A DNA stretch of 64,000 nt from JANJUB01 sp040081075 (GCA_040081075.1 JBEBHJ010000010.1:1-64000), one strand, 5' to 3'; counted from the first letter of the stretch, positions 1 through 9,070 are shown. Notes: generated by a model from the sequence alone, not told the origin. Translations and numbers: made by a program.

Positions 1-1074
1 GTGGAGGCGCGCGCGGGTGCGTTGCCGAAGGTGGAGGCGCAGCGCGAGAAAGCGCAGCGTTGGCTGTTCCCGTCAGCGAGCGCGGCGGACGGCAAGCTCA
101 CGCGCCGGCGCGTGGCGCAGATTCTGGAAACGGCGGCGGCACTGGGACCAATGGAAACTGTTTGTGATTTGTTCTCAGGGACATCCCGGGTTGGGCGGGC
201 TTTCAAGGAGCAGGGATGTTTTGTTCATGCGAACGACGCTCTGGACTATGCCTATGTAGTCGCAAAGGCCCTGGTGGCAGCGGACGCTCGGGATTATCCC
301 CGGGCGGTTGTGGAGCCCTGGATTGACCGGCTAAACGCTTTGCCCGATGTTGACGGTTGGTATACACAGACGTTTTGTCGAGATGCACGCTATTTTCAAC
401 CTGCCAGTGGAATGCGTATTGACGCAATCCGCCCCGTGATTAACGAAGTTGAAGACGTGGGACTCAAGGCGATTTTGTTGACAAGTTTGCTTCTGGCGGC
501 CGATCGGGTGGATTCGACGACTGCGGTGCAAATGGCTTATTTGAAACGATGGTCTGATCGGTCGTTTCATCCGCTGCAACTACAAATGCCGCCTTTGTTA
601 GCGGGGGCAGGCAGGGCATCCATGGTTGACGCTTTGAAGTTGAAAGTCAGCGCTGATTTAGTCTATCTAGATCCCCCTTATAACAACCACAGCTACTTGG
701 GCAACTACCACGTCTGGCAAACCATTTGCCTTGATGATCGCCCTGAGACCTACGGCATCGCCAACAAGCGCACTGATTGTCGCACCATCAAAAGTCCGTT
801 CAACCTCAAAGTTCAAGCAGTAGACGCGATGCGCACGGTGATCAGCAACCTCGATTCAAAGTTCCTCATGATCTCGTTCAACAACGAGGGACACATTAGT
901 CTTGAAGAAATGGAGGAAATGCTTCATGGGTTTGGTCGACTAACGCGTCATGAGCGCGCTCACAAGCGATATATTGGCTCTCAAATCGGAATCCATAACT
1001 TACTCGGAGTGAAAGTGGGAACGGTTTCTCACACGAGCAATCGAGAGTTCCTGTTCGTTGTTGAGCGGGCTTAA
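1..1074 (+). CDS. D12-class DNA adenine N6-methyltransferase (possibly 5'-truncated by window)
   Basis: Transfers a methyl group from S-adenosylmethionine to the N6 of adenine in DNA. Visible motifs: the AdoMet-binding motif DLFSGTSRVG near residues 56-65 and the catalytic DPPYNNHSY at about 224-232; this order (FxG-type motif before DPPY) fits the alpha/D12 group. The reading frame is open to the first base, where a GTG could start it, so the true start may lie outside the window. The usual D12 N-terminal glycine/lysine motif is not obvious. No restriction endonuclease is seen next to it, and prfB follows after 17 bases. This suggests a solitary regulatory or phage-derived methylase, although the left side is not visible. 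Family assignment is confident; target sequence is unknown. Confidence 0.8.
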   Translation: MEARAGALPKVEAQREKAQRWLFPSASAADGKLTRRRVAQILETAAALGPMETVCDLFSGTSRVGRAFKEQGCFVHANDALDYAYVVAKALVAADARDYPRAVVEPWIDRLNALPDVDGWYTQTFCRDARYFQPASGMRIDAIRPVINEVEDVGLKAILLTSLLLAADRVDSTTAVQMAYLKRWSDRSFHPLQLQMPPLLAGAGRASMVDALKLKVSADLVYLDPPYNNHSYLGNYHVWQTICLDDRPETYGIANKRTDCRTIKSPFNLKVQAVDAMRTVISNLDSKFLMISFNNEGHISLEEMEEMLHGFGRLTRHERAHKRYIGSQIGIHNLLGVKVGTVSHTSNREFLFVVERA

Positions 1075-1091
1075 TCCGGTACAATGAACCT

Positions 1092-2205
1092 ATGTTGACG
1101 GCTGAACAACATGAATCGCTGTCGAAGTCGCGTGGGCGACTAGACGCTATCGGAGGTCATCTTTGACCTGCATCGACTCCAATCGCAGATAAAAGAGCTG
1201 GAGACCAAATCCGAACAACAGGATTTTTGGAATGATCCCAAGGCCGCAAACAAGGATTTGCGCAAGCTTTCCCAAATGCGCGATCTGATTTCGCCTTTTT
1301 TGAAGCTCGACAAGACGGAGAGGGATATCTCCGAACTCTATGAGATGCTCGTCGGCGAAGATAGCCCAGAGCTAGAGAAAGAAGCCGACGACATGGCGAT
1401 CGCCTTTCTTAAGGAGCTTGACGCATTTGAGCTTCGCACCCTTCTGAGTGGAGAGCACGATAACAGCAACGCATTGGTAGAAATTAATGCGGGGGCAGGA
1501 GGAACAGAGGCTTGCGATTGGGCGCAAATCCTGTTCCGCATTTACTCAAGGTGGGCGAGCGAACGTGGATTCAAGCTCGAAGTTCTCAGTGAGACCGAAG
1601 GCGATGTGACGGGATACCGTGGCATTAGTTTTCAACTTACCGGCCCCAACGCTTACGGCTATATTAAGTCTGAAAACGGTGTGCACCGATTAGTGCGGAT
1701 ATCGCCTTTTGATGCCAACGCCCGCCGCCACACTTCCTTCTGCAAGGTGGAAGTGTTGCCCGAAGTTGATGAAAACGAGATTGAAATCAATCCGGATGAT
1801 CTCAAGGTTGAAACACTGAGAGCCGGCGGGGCCGGTGGACAACACGTCAATAAGACGGAGTCCGCGGTGCGCATCACGCATCTTCCCAGCGGCTTGGTTG
1901 TGCAATGCCAGAACGAGCGCTCTCAGCACAAGAATCGTGCGTCAGCGATGACGGTTTTAGCGGCGCGATTAGCCGAGCTTGAACGCCTCCGCAGCGAGAA
2001 GCAGATGAACACAATGAAGGTGAGTGGCCCAGCGGAATGGGGTCGCCAAATTCGAAGCTATGTGATGCAACCTTACACGATGGTAAAGGACCATCGAACT
2101 GGGTGCGAAACGGCGAACATCATCGGCGTGATGAACGGCGAAATAGACATCTTCATTGAGGCTTACCTACGGCAAAAGCCCAGTGAAGATGCCTTTATCG
2201 AATAG
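1092..2205 (+). CDS. prfB: Peptide chain release factor 2, with programmed +1 frameshift
   Basis: Recognises UGA and UAA stop codons and triggers peptide release on the ribosome. The gene starts at ATG 1092, reads 24 codons to CTT at 1161-1163, meets an in-frame TGA at 1164-1166, and continues in the +1 frame from GAC 1165 to the stop at 2205, giving about 370 residues. The RF2-specific anticodon tripeptide SPF is present (VRISPFDANAR), and the catalytic GGQ lies in RAGGAGGQHVNKTES. The N-terminal segment with QDFWNDPKAA is typical of RF2. Only the +1-frame part would appear as a plain open reading frame, beginning after the shift. The gene is convergent with the Wzz-like gene, with 7 bases between them. 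Confidence 0.95.
1152..1167 (+). promoter_or_regulatory. prfB programmed +1 frameshift site
   Basis: A Shine-Dalgarno-like GGAGGT (1152-1157) lies three bases upstream of CTT-TGA-C (1161-1167). This is the same spacing and slippery CTT UGA C as the well-known autoregulatory site of bacterial prfB. When RF2 is scarce the ribosome pauses at UGA and slips +1, so RF2 controls its own synthesis. Confidence 0.93.
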
Positions 2206-2212
2206 TCTTTGC

Positions 2213-4231
2213 TTACTCTTCGAGCGACTTTGGAGCTTGAGGAACAGCGGCATCGCTCTCGGTTTCAACGGCTTCGGTTACGACCGCGAGGTCGCTCGAT
2301 CGGGTTAGGGCAACCGTCACGTGCTTACAACCTGCTTCCTTAAGCGCTTGTTGAGCCTGGAGGAACTCGACGGACTTTGAACGTCCTGCTCTTACCAGCA
2401 AGATCACTTCATCCATGTGAGGAGCCAAGAACGCGTACTCAGCGGATCGAGTTGTAGGCTCGAGATCAACGATGGTGAGGTCAGCTTCGTGCTGTTTGAG
2501 AGCCGCCATGATTTCGGGGTTTCGATCACCCGACAGGCTAAGAACTGTTTCGGCGGTCACGCCTTTAATGAGCGGTGAGATTTCAGCAACTTCGCCGTCG
2601 GCGGGCGGTTGTTGACCGGAAAGTCGGCTCATTCCACCACGAGGGTCGCATTGAACAAGGAGCACTCTCGCACCATGCCGGGAACCGGCAATCGCGAGGT
2701 TTATTGCCGCCGTAGAAGCTCCCGAATCTTTGACGATTCCAACGATCGCAACTCGGTATGGGCGGTTGGAAGAGCGCAGGTAGTTCGTTAGCAACGAATC
2801 AAACGCTTCGGCGGGTGCCTTGCTCAGACCCCGATATGGCTGACGCAGCTCGGGGACTAATCGGTACACCGGCTTGAGAGCGAGCGCATTCAGCTGGCTC
2901 AAAGATCGTACCGGTTGTCGTTTTGCTTCAGTAGCGAGCATGGAAAGCACGCCAAAGATGAGGCCGGCGATGACACCAAATACGGTGTTAATCATCTTCT
3001 TGGGGCTGACCGGGTCTGGGAATGCCTGAGGCGCAGTCTGTAGTTTGATAACCGCAATACGGCCGATCTTGGCGGCATCGAGCGCTTTAAGCTTTTCGTT
3101 AAGGCTCAGCGAGACCCGCTCCACGGCTTCCCGGCGTCGACCAAGCTCACGAAGATTTGACTGAACTGCTGGAAGCGTTTTGATCGTACTTTCTTTTTCG
3201 CTGATTAAGCGGCTGAGCTCTTCGGCTCGAGCCTTTGAACCGGCCAAGGCGCCTTTGGCTTCGGTTAAGTTTTGTTTTAATTGACTGGTGAGCGGGTTGG
3301 TTGCCGACGTGTTTTGGTCAACTTCAGGCTTGGTGTTCTTGAGTTGAGCCTTGATGATCGCCAGTTCATTTCGGGCTGCCTTTACTTCTTCACGATCGTC
3401 GGTATATCGGGTTCGCAGCGTGTCATATTTGATTTGGGCAATGTATTGGTCTTGCTTTAGGCGCTCATAAGTCGGGTTTGGACTCGTAGTTTTTGCGCCA
3501 TCCTTTGGTGTTGACGCAGCTAAAGAAGCCTCAATGCTTGCAACTCTTTCTGCGTAGCTTCGCGTGTCTGCGAGCGCATTGTCTCGTTGCGACTGGAGAC
3601 CGGTTAGTTGCTGCGTCTCAGACGAGATCAAGGCGTTTATGTCGGGGGAGCCAGCGGTCTCTTGAAGGGTTTGGATCTGCTTATCCAATGAACCGAGCTG
3701 GGTTTGAATACCTGTCTCTTGCGCCTTCAGGGCATCAATCGCTTGCTGGGCAAGGGATACGGCGTTTCGCTGGTTTTGAGCAACAACGGCTTGATAGATT
3801 TCTTGGGCGATGTTTTGTGCAAATTCTTGCTTCTTGTGGCGAACGCGAAGTCCAACGATATCGGACGTGGCTTCAGCGGTAACGGTAAGCGAGTTCATCA
3901 CCGTGAGGGGATCGAGGTCGCTGTTGTCGCCAAGCACTGGGGCCTTCAAAACTCGGTTTGCGGCAACCTTTTCGCAGGCTTCTTTAACTGTACCGAACGA
4001 AGTGAGCTGCTGAACAGTGGTGGTCAGAGATCGAGCACGAGCGAAGTCGAGGAGGTCGGTAACAGACTGGTCTGCTCCGGTAACGGCGATATTGGGCATA
4101 ACCGTTTTCTGGTCGACCAAAAGTTCAACGACGGCTTCGTATTTCTTTTCGACCAATGAAGACGCAAGAAGCGCCAGAGCCGCTCCTGCACCTGCAAACA
4201 ACAATAATCTAAGCCAATATGCCTTTAACAA
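2213..4231 (-). CDS. Wzz-type chain-length/BY-kinase-like membrane protein with degenerate ATPase
   Basis: Probable polysaccharide co-polymerase of the inner membrane, acting in exopolysaccharide or capsule export. It has a first membrane segment at about residues 8-26, a long periplasmic coiled-coil region, a second membrane segment near 408-428 preceded by a proline-rich FPDPVSPKK stretch, and a cytoplasmic BY-kinase-like domain at roughly 490-650. The P-loop reads KDSGASTAAIN, so the invariant lysine of GKS/T is missing. The Walker A' aspartates are altered (VLLVQCDPRGG), and the tail has no tyrosine cluster. Kinase activity is therefore doubtful. Start is TTG 4231 with an AGGA eight bases upstream. 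No glycosyltransferase cluster is adjacent. Confidence 0.8.
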   Translation of the reverse strand: MLKAYWLRLLLFAGAGAALALLASSLVEKKYEAVVELLVDQKTVMPNIAVTGADQSVTDLLDFARARSLTTTVQQLTSFGTVKEACEKVAANRVLKAPVLGDNSDLDPLTVMNSLTVTAEATSDIVGLRVRHKKQEFAQNIAQEIYQAVVAQNQRNAVSLAQQAIDALKAQETGIQTQLGSLDKQIQTLQETAGSPDINALISSETQQLTGLQSQRDNALADTRSYAERVASIEASLAASTPKDGAKTTSPNPTYERLKQDQYIAQIKYDTLRTRYTDDREEVKAARNELAIIKAQLKNTKPEVDQNTSATNPLTSQLKQNLTEAKGALAGSKARAEELSRLISEKESTIKTLPAVQSNLRELGRRREAVERVSLSLNEKLKALDAAKIGRIAVIKLQTAPQAFPDPVSPKKMINTVFGVIAGLIFGVLSMLATEAKRQPVRSLSQLNALALKPVYRLVPELRQPYRGLSKAPAEAFDSLLTNYLRSSNRPYRVAIVGIVKDSGASTAAINLAIAGSRHGARVLLVQCDPRGGMSRLSGQQPPADGEVAEISPLIKGVTAETVLSLSGDRNPEIMAALKQHEADLTIVDLEPTTRSAEYAFLAPHMDEVILLVRAGRSKSVEFLQAQQALKEAGCKHVTVALTRSSDLAVVTEAVETESDAAVPQAPKSLEE

Positions 4232-4427
4232 TTCGTAATCCTCGCTATCCTATTATCGGAGACGGATAACCTCCCCATGGAGGGTTCAGTTCCACATTAA
4301 CAATAACCTGGCAAGTTTACCGTTCGCGGCCCGTTAAAAGAAACAGATCACCTCGATTGGGTCGGCTTTGAGTTGAGGTATCCTGAAGTCCCCCTCTAAC
4401 CAGGAATGGTAAGAGTTAACAGATTGT

Positions 4428-4504
4428 CGGGGCGTGGCGCAGTTTGGTAGCGCGCTTCCATGGGGTGGAAGAGGTCGCACGTTCGAATCGTGTCGCCCCG
4501 ACCA
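4428..4504 (+). tRNA. tRNA-Pro (anticodon GGG), CCA encoded
   Basis: Cloverleaf of 77 bases. The acceptor stem CGGGGCG pairs with CGCCCCG at 4494-4500, followed by the discriminator A and an encoded CCA. The D arm is GCGCAGTTTGGTAGCGC; the anticodon stem CTTCC/GGAAG encloses the loop ATGGGGT, giving anticodon GGG; the T loop is GTTCGAATC. The CGGG start and D-arm sequence match bacterial proline tRNAs. Confidence 0.97.
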
Positions 4505-4511
4505 GATTTTC

Positions 4512-5153
4512 TTAGGCTTTGCGCACCTTCAGAAGCCGCTTGTTAATTCGCTCGATCTTCCCCTGTCTGTCCAACTCCTGGAGGGCTCGGTTAATTGCTT
4601 CGCGGGAGCATCCAATGATTTCAGCAAGATCGGATTGGGTCTTTGCCATTGCGACCCAACCTTCCTCGTCAGATTCTCGCCTTAGAAGGTCAAGTAATCG
4701 CTCGGGCACCTCCTTTGATCGGTGATCAATCAACAGGTCTGCAGCTTCTCTGACCCGGCGCGACAGCGTTTGCATAATCACCAAGCTTGCGGTTGGCTCC
4801 AGCATGATCAAGCGCTGGAATTCGGCTCGCTGTAGGATCAGTAGCTTGCAATTCGTGTCACATATTGCGGTAGCAGATCGCGGCTTGTGCTCTACTAAAG
4901 ACATTTCTCCGACCACTTCGCCTATGCTTCGAACTCCGAGGACTTGGATCTCGCCTTCCTTCGTGTGACGCTCTATTCGAACTCGACCCGATAAGATCAT
5001 GTAGAGGGCGCCACCTTCGTCCCCTTCCCTAAACAAGATTTCTCCTCTTTCCGCGCGCTTTCGAACGGCCGCTTCGGCAAACATGTCCAAGCTTGAGAGT
5101 CCAACTCCACGAAATAGCGGTACATCCGATAGAAACTGCGCATTCGATCGCAT
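4512..5153 (-). CDS. crp: CRP/FNR-family transcription regulator, CRP (cAMP-receptor) type
   Basis: Global-type DNA-binding regulator of 213 residues. It has an N-terminal cyclic-nucleotide-binding beta roll, a dimer helix, and a C-terminal winged HTH. The phosphate-binding cassette keeps Gly82-Glu83 and Arg92-Ser93 (GEMSLVEHKPRSA), the residues that hold cAMP in E. coli CRP. The recognition helix reads CSREAINRAL, keeping the Arg184, Glu185 and Arg189 that correspond to the three TGTGA-reading residues of CRP. No FNR-type N-terminal cysteines are seen. ATG 5153 is chosen over upstream in-frame starts because the family begins here and the CRP-like palindrome at 5162-5177 would otherwise be coding. 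It is divergent from the lipoprotein at 5286. Two class III cyclases lie within 12 kb. Confidence 0.88.
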   Translation of the reverse strand: MRSNAQFLSDVPLFRGVGLSSLDMFAEAAVRKRAERGEILFREGDEGGALYMILSGRVRIERHTKEGEIQVLGVRSIGEVVGEMSLVEHKPRSATAICDTNCKLLILQRAEFQRLIMLEPTASLVIMQTLSRRVREAADLLIDHRSKEVPERLLDLLRRESDEEGWVAMAKTQSDLAEIIGCSREAINRALQELDRQGKIERINKRLLKVRKA

Positions 5154-5161
5154 GTGAAGAT

Positions 5162-5177
5162 TGTGATCGGAATCACT
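5162..5177. promoter_or_regulatory. CRP-type operator in the crp leader
   Basis: TGTGATCGGAATCACT matches TGTGA-N6-TCACA at nine of ten conserved positions. It ends nine bases upstream of the crp start codon, a position that suits negative autoregulation. Two helical-scale turns further out lies the second site at 5205-5220. Confidence 0.75.
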
Positions 5178-5204
5178 TGATTTTGGCAAGCTTATTTTTT
5201 GGAA

Positions 5205-5220
5205 TGTGATCAACATCACT
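5205..5220. promoter_or_regulatory. CRP-type operator between crp and the divergent lipoprotein gene
   Basis: TGTGATCAACATCACT matches TGTGA-N6-TCACA at nine of ten positions. Its centre (5212.5) lies 41.5 bases before 5254, which would be the start of transcription for a weak -10 CAGGAT at 5242-5247. That is the class II activator geometry for the + strand lipoprotein gene. Confidence 0.72.
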
Positions 5221-5285
5221 TCTGCCCAACCTTGCACCGGCCAGGATGAAAGTGGCGCAACACACATTTGCGCAAGGAACAATCA

Positions 5286-6254
5286 ATGCAAAAAGTGAAT
5301 TCAACCGCCGGGTGTTCTCGGCGAAACCTCGTCAAGGCATTTGCTGCACTTACGGCAGCCGTCATCATTTTTGGTTGTGGCGGCGCCGGTGGCGGTACAA
5401 CAAGCCCTTGGTTTTGGACCCAAAACCCTAGTCCCGTGAGCTTGTCCGCCGGTTCAGCTGCTCCAGTGGTCTTGAGCCCGAACCTTGCCACCATAACCGA
5501 CGTGACGCTCGTCAACAGCACTCCCCCGACCGGGATTTCGTTGGCAAAAACCGCAACAAACACCCTAACGGTAACCGTTGCCAGTGGCGTCGCGCCGGGG
5601 ACCTATCCAATACCAATTGAACTAAGTGCGGTCCCCTCGACGTTAGGGCTTGCCAATATGAACGGGACACTGAATGTCTTGGTAACCGGCGGCCCAGTCG
5701 TTGTCAGCGACAACGCATTTGCCAACACGGATTGGTCGAACAGCACCAAGGTTGACCAAATGGGAACCATCACCGCACAACAAGCCGCTAACGGGACTAA
5801 CGCTCCTCGCCGAGAATATGACTTCGCCGTTACCGCGCTGATGAGTCAACCCCACGGGGCGATTGTTGATGAGTTTCTCTCAAAGACTTATAATCCGGCT
5901 GTTGACGGGCCAATCGTGAAAGTTGACGCTAGCATGGAAATCGTTTCTCAAGCCGCCATGGTTGTCAGCAAAATGGGATTTGGTATCAAGCAAGGTGGAA
6001 AGGTCTATTTGGCGATCCCCAAGAAGAGTCCGACTCCAGTCGAGACTACCGAAACGTGGAGCTCATTGGTCGCCTCTGACTTTGAGGAGTATGACCTGGC
6101 CACCTTCTCGACCATCACGGGATCTCATCCCAACTTCACAAGCACAGGTGGTGTGATGACTGCCGTCGTTTGGGCGGATTGCGTCGAGCCCTCAGCGATG
6201 GGTTTGGACCTCAAGTTAGCGGTAGACAACTTCTCCGTAACGATTACTCGGTAA
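5286..6254 (+). CDS. Exported lipoprotein of unknown function, CRP-regulon candidate
   Basis: I do not recognise a family. The N-terminus has basic residues, a hydrophobic run and a lipobox ending FGC-GG, so it is a likely lipoprotein. The mature part begins with a Gly/Ser/Thr-rich stretch, followed by a beta-sandwich-like segment (Val/Thr alternation, PGTYPI) and a larger C-terminal domain. ATG 5286 is preferred over the in-frame TTG at 5268 because AAGGA sits seven bases upstream. A CRP-type site lies 66 bases before the start codon and a hairpin follows the stop. It is the first of two adjacent + strand lipoprotein genes, each with its own CRP-type site, suggesting a shared cue rather than one transcript. 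Confidence 0.75.
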   Translation: MQKVNSTAGCSRRNLVKAFAALTAAVIIFGCGGAGGGTTSPWFWTQNPSPVSLSAGSAAPVVLSPNLATITDVTLVNSTPPTGISLAKTATNTLTVTVASGVAPGTYPIPIELSAVPSTLGLANMNGTLNVLVTGGPVVVSDNAFANTDWSNSTKVDQMGTITAQQAANGTNAPRREYDFAVTALMSQPHGAIVDEFLSKTYNPAVDGPIVKVDASMEIVSQAAMVVSKMGFGIKQGGKVYLAIPKKSPTPVETTETWSSLVASDFEEYDLATFSTITGSHPNFTSTGGVMTAVVWADCVEPSAMGLDLKLAVDNFSVTITR

Positions 6255-6276
6255 AGCGTCACTCGCGCCACCTCAT

Positions 6277-6300
6277 AAGGGCTGCCACTCGGCGGCCCTT
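6277..6300 (+). terminator. Hairpin after the 5286 lipoprotein gene
   Basis: AAGGGCTGCC (6277-6286) pairs with GGCGGCCCTT (6291-6300) across a four-base loop, with one G-U pair. The downstream T-tract is weak (CGTCGTTTGT), so termination may be partial. The next operator begins eight bases later. Confidence 0.5.
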
Positions 6301-6307
6301 CGTCGTT

Positions 6308-6323
6308 TGTGATTAAGATCACT
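6308..6323. promoter_or_regulatory. CRP-type operator before the haloperoxidase-like gene
   Basis: TGTGATTAAGATCACT matches TGTGA-N6-TCACA at nine of ten positions. The centre is 67 bases before the ATG. A -10-like GAGAAT at 6345-6350 puts the site at about -41.5, the class II activator position. Confidence 0.75.
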
Positions 6324-6382
6324 TTTGCTCAAGGTGCAATGATGGAGAATAAGGTTGTAGCCCATTGGGCAAGGAAAATCAC

Positions 6383-7786
6383 ATGAGAAACAAACGACTT
6401 GCAATCTTGACCCCATTTATCGTCATTGGCCTAATGGGCTGCGGTGGTGCGAACCAACCCAATGCACGTTCCAACCAGAATGTGGTGCTACGGTGGAACT
6501 CAACCCTCTTACAATCCATTCGCACTTCCAAGCTTGGTCCTCCGATGACCGCCCGAGCGATCGGGATTCTTTACACGAGCATGTATGATGCTTGGGCGGC
6601 ATATGACGCTAAAGCCGTAGGCGTTCACTGGCCGGGCAACATGCGGAGGCCCGAACTTGAGCGGACCGATTTCAACAAATCGAAGGCTATGGCCTATGCG
6701 GCTTGTCGAACACTCTCCGATCTGTATCCGGCTGATAAAGCGATTTTTGATGCTGAGCTAACCGCGCAAGGTTTTGATCCCAGCGAGACTACAGCCGATC
6801 CTTCATCCGCGGCCGGAATGGGGAATCTGTGTGCTAACGAAGTGACGTCCCGCCGGCACGTTGATGGGTCAAATCAGCTAAATGGATATGCCGACACGAC
6901 TGGTTATGCGCCGGTCAATACGGTCGCGACGGTAAATGATCCGAACCGCTGGCAGCCCCTGCAGTTCTCGAACGGAGCGACGCCGGGATTCGTGGGGCCA
7001 CACTTTGGCACGGTTAAGCCGTTCGGAATGACGAACGGTTCGCAATTTCGCCCCCACGAGGTGCTTCCCAAGTTTGGTTCTGCAGCCTATGCGGCGCAAG
7101 CAAAGATGATCATTGATACAGCCAACCAATTGACCGATCGCGAAAAGGTCATTGCCGAGTATTGGGCCAATGGGCCGAAGTCTGAACTTCCTCCGGGTCA
7201 CTGGTGCATATTTGCCGAACAAATATCCCAACGAGATAAGCACACGCTTGATCAAGATGCGAAGATGTTCTTTGTGCTAGGAAATGCCTTGATGGATGCC
7301 GGGATTGCGGCTTGGGATGCAAAGCGAACTTACGACAACTCGCGGCCCATCACATGCATCCGTGTGCTCTACGCCGGCAAACCGGTGACGCTCTATGACG
7401 GTCGGACAGTGGACGGCAGCCAGTGGGTTCCTTATCAGCCCGGGACCTTCATTACACCGCCATTTGCCGAGTTCGTTTCGGGGCACAGCACATTTAGCTC
7501 GGCCGGTGCCGAGATTCTGAAGCGGTTCACGGGCAGTGACTCCTTTGGGGGTTCCTTAACGGTCCCCGCCCAATCCTTGGTCGTTGAGCCGAACGAGCCA
7601 TCCGCGCCAGTGACTCTGTCTTGGCCAACATTCACCTCGGCGGCGCTGGAGGCCGGAGAGTCGCGAATCCTGGGCGGCATCCACTTCGAACCGGCCAACC
7701 GGGCCGGTCAGAAGATGGGGCGGCAGGTCGCCGACGCGGTTTGGAACAAGGCCCAGCGTTACTTTAACGGAAACGCCGGGCCGTAG
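6383..7786 (+). CDS. Vanadium-dependent haloperoxidase-family (PAP2-fold) lipoprotein
   Basis: Likely an oxidative enzyme that uses peroxide to halogenate or oxidise substrates at the cell surface, or an acid-phosphatase relative. The 467-residue protein has a lipobox ending LMGC (Cys20). The vanadate pocket known from fungal chloroperoxidase is complete and correctly spaced: Lys314 and Arg321 (K-x6-R), Ser366-Gly367-His368 in SGHSTFS, and Arg428 with His434 (R-x5-H, in RILGGIHFEPAN). ATG 6383 is chosen for the AAGGA seven bases upstream. A CRP-type operator precedes the gene. Which halide or substrate it uses cannot be read from sequence, and the phosphatase alternative remains open because both share this pocket. 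Confidence 0.85.
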   Translation: MRNKRLAILTPFIVIGLMGCGGANQPNARSNQNVVLRWNSTLLQSIRTSKLGPPMTARAIGILYTSMYDAWAAYDAKAVGVHWPGNMRRPELERTDFNKSKAMAYAACRTLSDLYPADKAIFDAELTAQGFDPSETTADPSSAAGMGNLCANEVTSRRHVDGSNQLNGYADTTGYAPVNTVATVNDPNRWQPLQFSNGATPGFVGPHFGTVKPFGMTNGSQFRPHEVLPKFGSAAYAAQAKMIIDTANQLTDREKVIAEYWANGPKSELPPGHWCIFAEQISQRDKHTLDQDAKMFFVLGNALMDAGIAAWDAKRTYDNSRPITCIRVLYAGKPVTLYDGRTVDGSQWVPYQPGTFITPPFAEFVSGHSTFSSAGAEILKRFTGSDSFGGSLTVPAQSLVVEPNEPSAPVTLSWPTFTSAALEAGESRILGGIHFEPANRAGQKMGRQVADAVWNKAQRYFNGNAGP

Positions 7787-7798
7787 CTGGGTAAGGGT

Positions 7799-9019
7799 CT
7801 AGCCCGACTGGTTTTTATTGGGGTCTTGTCCCACAACATTTGTTGGTATCGGTGGCATGTACCCCTTTATTCCGGTTGTTCCGACTTGGTACTCACACGG
7901 CACCTGCACTGGCGGGTTTGTGTTTGTCCAACATGTCGGAGTGCCGTCAATTCCGACAACCACAATACAGACGTGCGTGCTCGATTCATCTTCAGGGGCG
8001 TCATAGGGCGACGGCCAAACGCTTTCAATCACGACGGTGGGATCCTTACAGAAGCGATTCGCTTTGAAAGTCGGGCACGCCTTTAGAGGAAGGGTTTTTT
8101 GCATGTCGAGCTGATCATTATTGAGTTTGAGATTCCCTTGGCTCCAGCGATAGTTGTCATCGGTGGTAGGCACCTTGACATCATCGTTGACGACTTTACC
8201 CTTGACCAGGGCATCCATTCGGCTCACGTCGGCCAGGTAATCAACTGCATACTGAGCTCGGGCCCAGGATGCATTCAGTTGCGTCGGCTGTTCAAAGTCC
8301 GTTCCTTTCTTGGAAAGATACAGGTCGAAGTGAGCGAACGAGATCCCGGTATTTTGGATCTTGCTCATCGTTAGTGGTGTTACGCGCCCCGAGTAAAAGA
8401 GCGCGGGTGGAAATTCTGGTGGGATATACCTGATGATCAGCAGTCTGGTATTTGCCGCGAATTCTGCAACATACAATCCGGGGAAGCCCTTAGACGATGA
8501 TAATGGTGCCCTCAAGCGCTCGTCGAGAAGGTCATCTCTCGAGTCGCGTGGTTGAGGTCTGTATTCGATCTTTGCCTGGTCTTTGGTTCGCTCAGGTATT
8601 TTGCGTTGCGCTAGCTCCTTACTGAGTTTTTCGATTGAATTTTTGGCTCCCTGCGTTACAAACTGGCGAAATGCCATCGGGGAGATTGTTTCAAAGGGAA
8701 GGACATTGGGATTTAGGGCCGGATACACCTGACTTAGCAGAGTTAGCGTTTCAATGTTAGCTTGAGTCAAAGATGTTAGTGGCTCGATAACGATGGTCAT
8801 TGGGCCTCTGAACTGCCATTTGAGATCCTTAGCCACCTGGGCGGAATCGTAGAGATACGAACTACGCGCCTGATTCATGAAGTTCTGGGGTGATTGAATA
8901 AGTTTCACCATGGATGCCCAATGAAAAGGCTGCGTAATTATTGAGTGTTCCAGACGCCCCAAGCTTGTTTGACCATAATCGAGCGGTACGAGGGCGGCAT
9001 ATCCTTGATAACTTGACAT
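7799..9019 (-). CDS. Hypothetical protein, 406 residues
   Basis: No family recognised and no signal peptide or membrane segment seen. The first half is mixed alpha/beta; the middle carries a Lys/Arg/Glu-rich stretch (KELAQRKIPERTKDQAKIE) and the C-terminal 80 residues are rich in Pro, Asn and Cys (four cysteines). ATG 9019 has a good GAAGGAAG ribosome binding site. It follows the cyclase-ATPase gene by 51 bases on the same strand, with no terminator between, so the two may be co-transcribed and functionally linked. It is convergent with the haloperoxidase gene, 12 bases apart. Confidence 0.65.
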   Translation of the reverse strand: MSSYQGYAALVPLDYGQTSLGRLEHSIITQPFHWASMVKLIQSPQNFMNQARSSYLYDSAQVAKDLKWQFRGPMTIVIEPLTSLTQANIETLTLLSQVYPALNPNVLPFETISPMAFRQFVTQGAKNSIEKLSKELAQRKIPERTKDQAKIEYRPQPRDSRDDLLDERLRAPLSSSKGFPGLYVAEFAANTRLLIIRYIPPEFPPALFYSGRVTPLTMSKIQNTGISFAHFDLYLSKKGTDFEQPTQLNASWARAQYAVDYLADVSRMDALVKGKVVNDDVKVPTTDDNYRWSQGNLKLNNDQLDMQKTLPLKACPTFKANRFCKDPTVVIESVWPSPYDAPEDESSTHVCIVVVGIDGTPTCWTNTNPPVQVPCEYQVGTTGIKGYMPPIPTNVVGQDPNKNQSG

Positions 9020-9070
9020 AAAGTAACTTCCTTCTCACAAACTTCTGCTGTCAGCGTATCATAGCACCAA

